Shown here piece by piece: positions 62,801-64,000 of a DNA stretch of 64,000 bases. The notes beneath the pieces were generated by a model that was given only the letters and a program-made list of their open reading frames with translations, was not told the DNA's origin and ran no database searches. Made by a program: the position numbers and the translations under genes. Numbering within the stretch: position 1 is the first letter of the stretch; the number at the start of each line of letters is the position of its first letter. This DNA is from Salinimicrobium sp035607535 (GTDB lineage: Bacteria > Bacteroidota > Bacteroidia > Flavobacteriales > Flavobacteriaceae), in contig NZ_JAYDZX010000006.1 in NCBI RefSeq assembly GCF_035607535.1, positions 1 to 64,000 of the forward strand. Direction: 5' to 3'.

Positions 62801-62964
62801 ATTACCTTATTCCTATGGCTATCTCCTTAGGCTTCGGAATTGTTTTCGCCACCTCCATCATCCTGTTGATCGTGCCATGTCTCTACCTTATTTTGGAAGA
62901 TGCAAAACTATACCTGAAACATCGCCGGACAGTACAGCGGAAATTCGCTTCAGATAAGGGATGA
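59839..62964 (+). CDS. RND-family efflux permease
   Basis: A 1041-residue inner-membrane proton-driven pump of the HAE type with twelve TM helices and two large periplasmic loops. TM4 has the proton-relay FLVVLGIVVDDAIVVGENV (tandem Asp), and the repeat in the second half has IALTGVVVNDSLIMIDYAN. It opens DYMARNSIAANLLMVLLI, as usual. It probably exports lipophilic drugs or membrane-active compounds. The substrate cannot be read from sequence. Third gene of the operon; coupled to the adaptor by TAATG. Confidence 0.95.
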   Translation: MAEKDSNIRKEGIIDYMARNSIAANLLMVLLIAGGIWTMLQIQKEVFPQFQLDYVNVNVQYPGAAPAEVEQGILLPVEEAIRGIQGIKEIVSTAREGSGEVVIELIAGTNRMKAFQDIDQAVSRIRTFPDDIEQPQVSLQLQQQDVMEISLYGQVDIWTLRQLGEQLRNILLSNPQITQVELGNVPDYFTHIEIPRNNLRKYNLTLDQVARIVAESSEDVPAGAVETATGEILLRMKERKQWAEEFRKIAIINSDSGAKVTLGEIATVTDGFEETGFHGQFNREPAVSLSIYRVGDQSPLEIAEEVEKILGDFQLPPGVKYRIDSNRAEDYSERLSLLTENGLMAIVIVLIILTLFLEYRLAFWVMMGMTISFIGGIIFLPLIGVSINMISMFGFLVVLGIVVDDAIVVGENVYEYRKKGLSPIDAAIAGTKDVSRPVVFSIATTIIAFVPLLMMPGETGKFWWPLPVVVIVILAVSLFEALFILPSHLGHLKKKQAKGWALKLEELQQKFANGFDSFVHNYYRPLLDKSLKYRYITLTAAVALLIIVGGYGYSDHMGMIMMPEVAADEIEAGVRLPEGTTTQQSAKVAEEITNSTFEMFEEHNLFEVAEGVKTNVRGQNFIDVEIVMKPPDEREMTAREVIALWRDNIGEIEGVDQITFEAERGPGGYQQDISVDLSHTDINVLEKASMAFSKRMAEFQNTRDISDNYNKGKQQFDFKLLPEGRNLGLTSNEVGRQVRDAFYGALAMRQMRSINEIEVRVKLPLEERRNIQNLENFLIRTQQGVEVPLLDVVRIERDEAFTSINRRDGRRVVNVGMDVEPANTVGQVLAAIQTEVLPQLRGDFPGLTWTFEGSQADMRESTDTLWNTFSMAMLIIYVLLAIAFSSYVQPLIVMTAIPFGIVGAVIGHILLGYDLSLVSLMGVIALTGVVVNDSLIMIDYANKKRRECSVYEAIHEAGLRRFRPIILTTLTTFGGLTPIILETSSQAYYLIPMAISLGFGIVFATSIILLIVPCLYLILEDAKLYLKHRRTVQRKFASDKG

Positions 62965-63063
62965 TCTTTGCGCAAATTCTAAAAGCTTCCTAAAGGCCTG
63001 CCACAGCCTTGACGATTTTTACTATCTTTAGTTCTATTCATAGCCTTTACTTAAGAAGGTCCA

Positions 63064-63076
63064 AAAATGTCATTTT
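63064..63076. promoter_or_regulatory. Palindrome AAAATGTCATTTT (copy 4 of 4)
   Basis: A perfect 6+1+6 palindrome 36 bases before the ATG of the MscS-type gene at 63113, preceded by GGTCCA as in copy 3. Confidence 0.5.
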
Positions 63077-63112
63077 AGAGGCCTCTTGTCACAGACACTT
63101 CAGTTGAAAAAC

Positions 63113-64000
63113 ATGAACAGATTACTTCGGAAAAATTATATTTTTAAAAGTCGTTTCCTCCTACTCTTCAGCTTAACTTTCATCCTTCAGCTTGGATCCC
63201 TACCCGAATTACGGGCCCAGATCCCCGGAACCCAACCTGAAGCTGAGGAACCTGCAGAACCCGAATGGCCCGATGATGCCCTGGGAAGACGTACTCCCAG
63301 GAGTGCTGTCGCCGGCTTCTTCTCTGCTGTGGCCGAAAAAGACTATGCCACAGCAGGAGAATATTTCAAAGTTTCTGAAGGGGAAGCCGAGGATGCCCTA
63401 AGCGAGGAACTGGCAAGACAACTGGAGATCCTGCTCAACCAACGAGGGCAAATCATGCCCTATTCCTGGTTGAGCAACAATACCGAGGGAAGATTGGATG
63501 ATGATCTCCCAAACCATTTGGACAGAGTAGGCACGGTAACAACTTCCCGGGAAGATTTTGACCTTTTACTGGAGAAAGTAGAAGGTCCTGAAGGCGGTCC
63601 ATTATGGCTTTTTTCAGATCAAACCATACAATATATTCAGGAACTTTCAACATTAGAGGACGATCTCCTGCTGCTGCACAGAATTATGCCTCCGGTCCTT
63701 GAACAATATGAATTGTGGGGAGCAACGGTTGGGCAATGGCTGGCTATCCTGCTGCTGGCCGCATTCTCCTATGCTGTAGCCTGGCTCATCATTCAGTTCT
63801 TTTTATATATTATCCCACTGGCATGGAGAAGAGCCCGCACAGAACCCACAGCCGGAGTGCTCAAAGCCTTTGCGCTTCCGGTTAAGCTCTATCTCGCGGT
63901 ATGGCTTTTTGTAATGCTCTCAAAGGAGATAGGCATATCCATCATTTTACGCCAGCGGTTTAGCGGGATCACGGTAGTCATTGGGCTACTTGCTTTCCTT
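63113..64000 (+). CDS. MscS-type mechanosensitive channel, N-terminal part (runs off the window)
   Basis: The first 296 residues of a larger protein. A signal peptide (FKSRFLLLFSLTFILQLGSL) precedes a soluble periplasmic domain with RRTPRSAVAGFFSAVAEKDYATAGEYF, quoted in part as TPRSAVAGFFSAVAEKDY, then EELARQLEILLNQRG, DDDLPNHLDRVGT and GGPLWLFSDQTI, the arrangement seen in large MscS-like channels. Two TM helices follow (WLAILLLAAFSYAVAWLIIQFF and VKLYLAVWLFVMLSKEIG). The pore and beta domain lie beyond the window. Like the channel-like gene at 3067, it is preceded by the AAAATGNCATTTT palindrome. Confidence 0.8.
   Translation, partial: MNRLLRKNYIFKSRFLLLFSLTFILQLGSLPELRAQIPGTQPEAEEPAEPEWPDDALGRRTPRSAVAGFFSAVAEKDYATAGEYFKVSEGEAEDALSEELARQLEILLNQRGQIMPYSWLSNNTEGRLDDDLPNHLDRVGTVTTSREDFDLLLEKVEGPEGGPLWLFSDQTIQYIQELSTLEDDLLLLHRIMPPVLEQYELWGATVGQWLAILLLAAFSYAVAWLIIQFFLYIIPLAWRRARTEPTAGVLKAFALPVKLYLAVWLFVMLSKEIGISIILRQRFSGITVVIGLLAFL

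Overview
The window looks like chromosome from a marine-type member of the Flavobacteriaceae (Bacteroidota). The support is lineage-typical content: a B12-dependent class II ribonucleotide reductase, a tmRNA whose tag reads GENNYALAA, many Bacteroidota-style lipoproteins, FG-GAP/ASPIC proteins beside a vanadium-haloperoxidase relative, few canonical -35/-10 promoters, and intergenic hairpin families common in Flavobacteria. I do not assign a species.

Layout. 1-7200 is housekeeping: nrdJ, a multi-helix channel-like protein, a secreted nuclease/phosphatase-fold protein overlapping an NAD-dependent oxidoreductase, and ssrA. 7200-10570 is repeat-rich. The ssrA 3' flank is duplicated in front of a small GIY-YIG nuclease gene. 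A tandem array of 152-168-base units has an alternating (dimeric) structure. A 322-base stretch occurs twice with two differences, and one copy is attached to a decayed head of the gene at 10265. 10589-26969 is a defence island: a protein with a MIT_C (MITD1-like) phospholipase-D fold, two small exported proteins, and one tight operon hsdM-hsdS-[RelA/SpoT-like synthetase]-[nuclease-like]-[DUF262+HNH]-[DUF262]-hsdR-[PLD nuclease]. Four AT-rich cargo genes sit between hsdS and hsdR, the same slot PrrC occupies in the E. coli prr locus. I regard this operon as the most interesting object in the window.

27000-35400 (mostly minus strand) holds EcsC, a small acidic protein, a cREC receiver-like protein with an AAA ATPase, a WYL regulator, a YqiA-type esterase, a REP-associated transposase flanked by inverted REP hairpins, a DUF2914 protein and two unknowns. 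35700-45500 (plus) carries an FG-GAP/ASPIC gene broken by one in-frame TAG, a vanadium-haloperoxidase/PAP2 lipoprotein, an S9 peptidase, a GH2 beta-glucuronidase-like enzyme and a ThuA protein. 45580-52755 has katG, small exported proteins, an ECF sigma factor with a coupled membrane/barrel protein, and a histidine kinase. 52880-64000 has a cation-chloride-cotransporter-like permease, a SYLF lipoprotein, a patatin, a tripartite RND efflux operon and the start of an MscS-type channel.

A 13-base palindrome AAAATGNCATTTT recurs in four intergenic regions (before both channel genes, the GH2 gene and the efflux operon), with a degenerate fifth copy before the SYLF gene. It looks like an undescribed operator. 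No CRISPR array, tRNA or rRNA was found.
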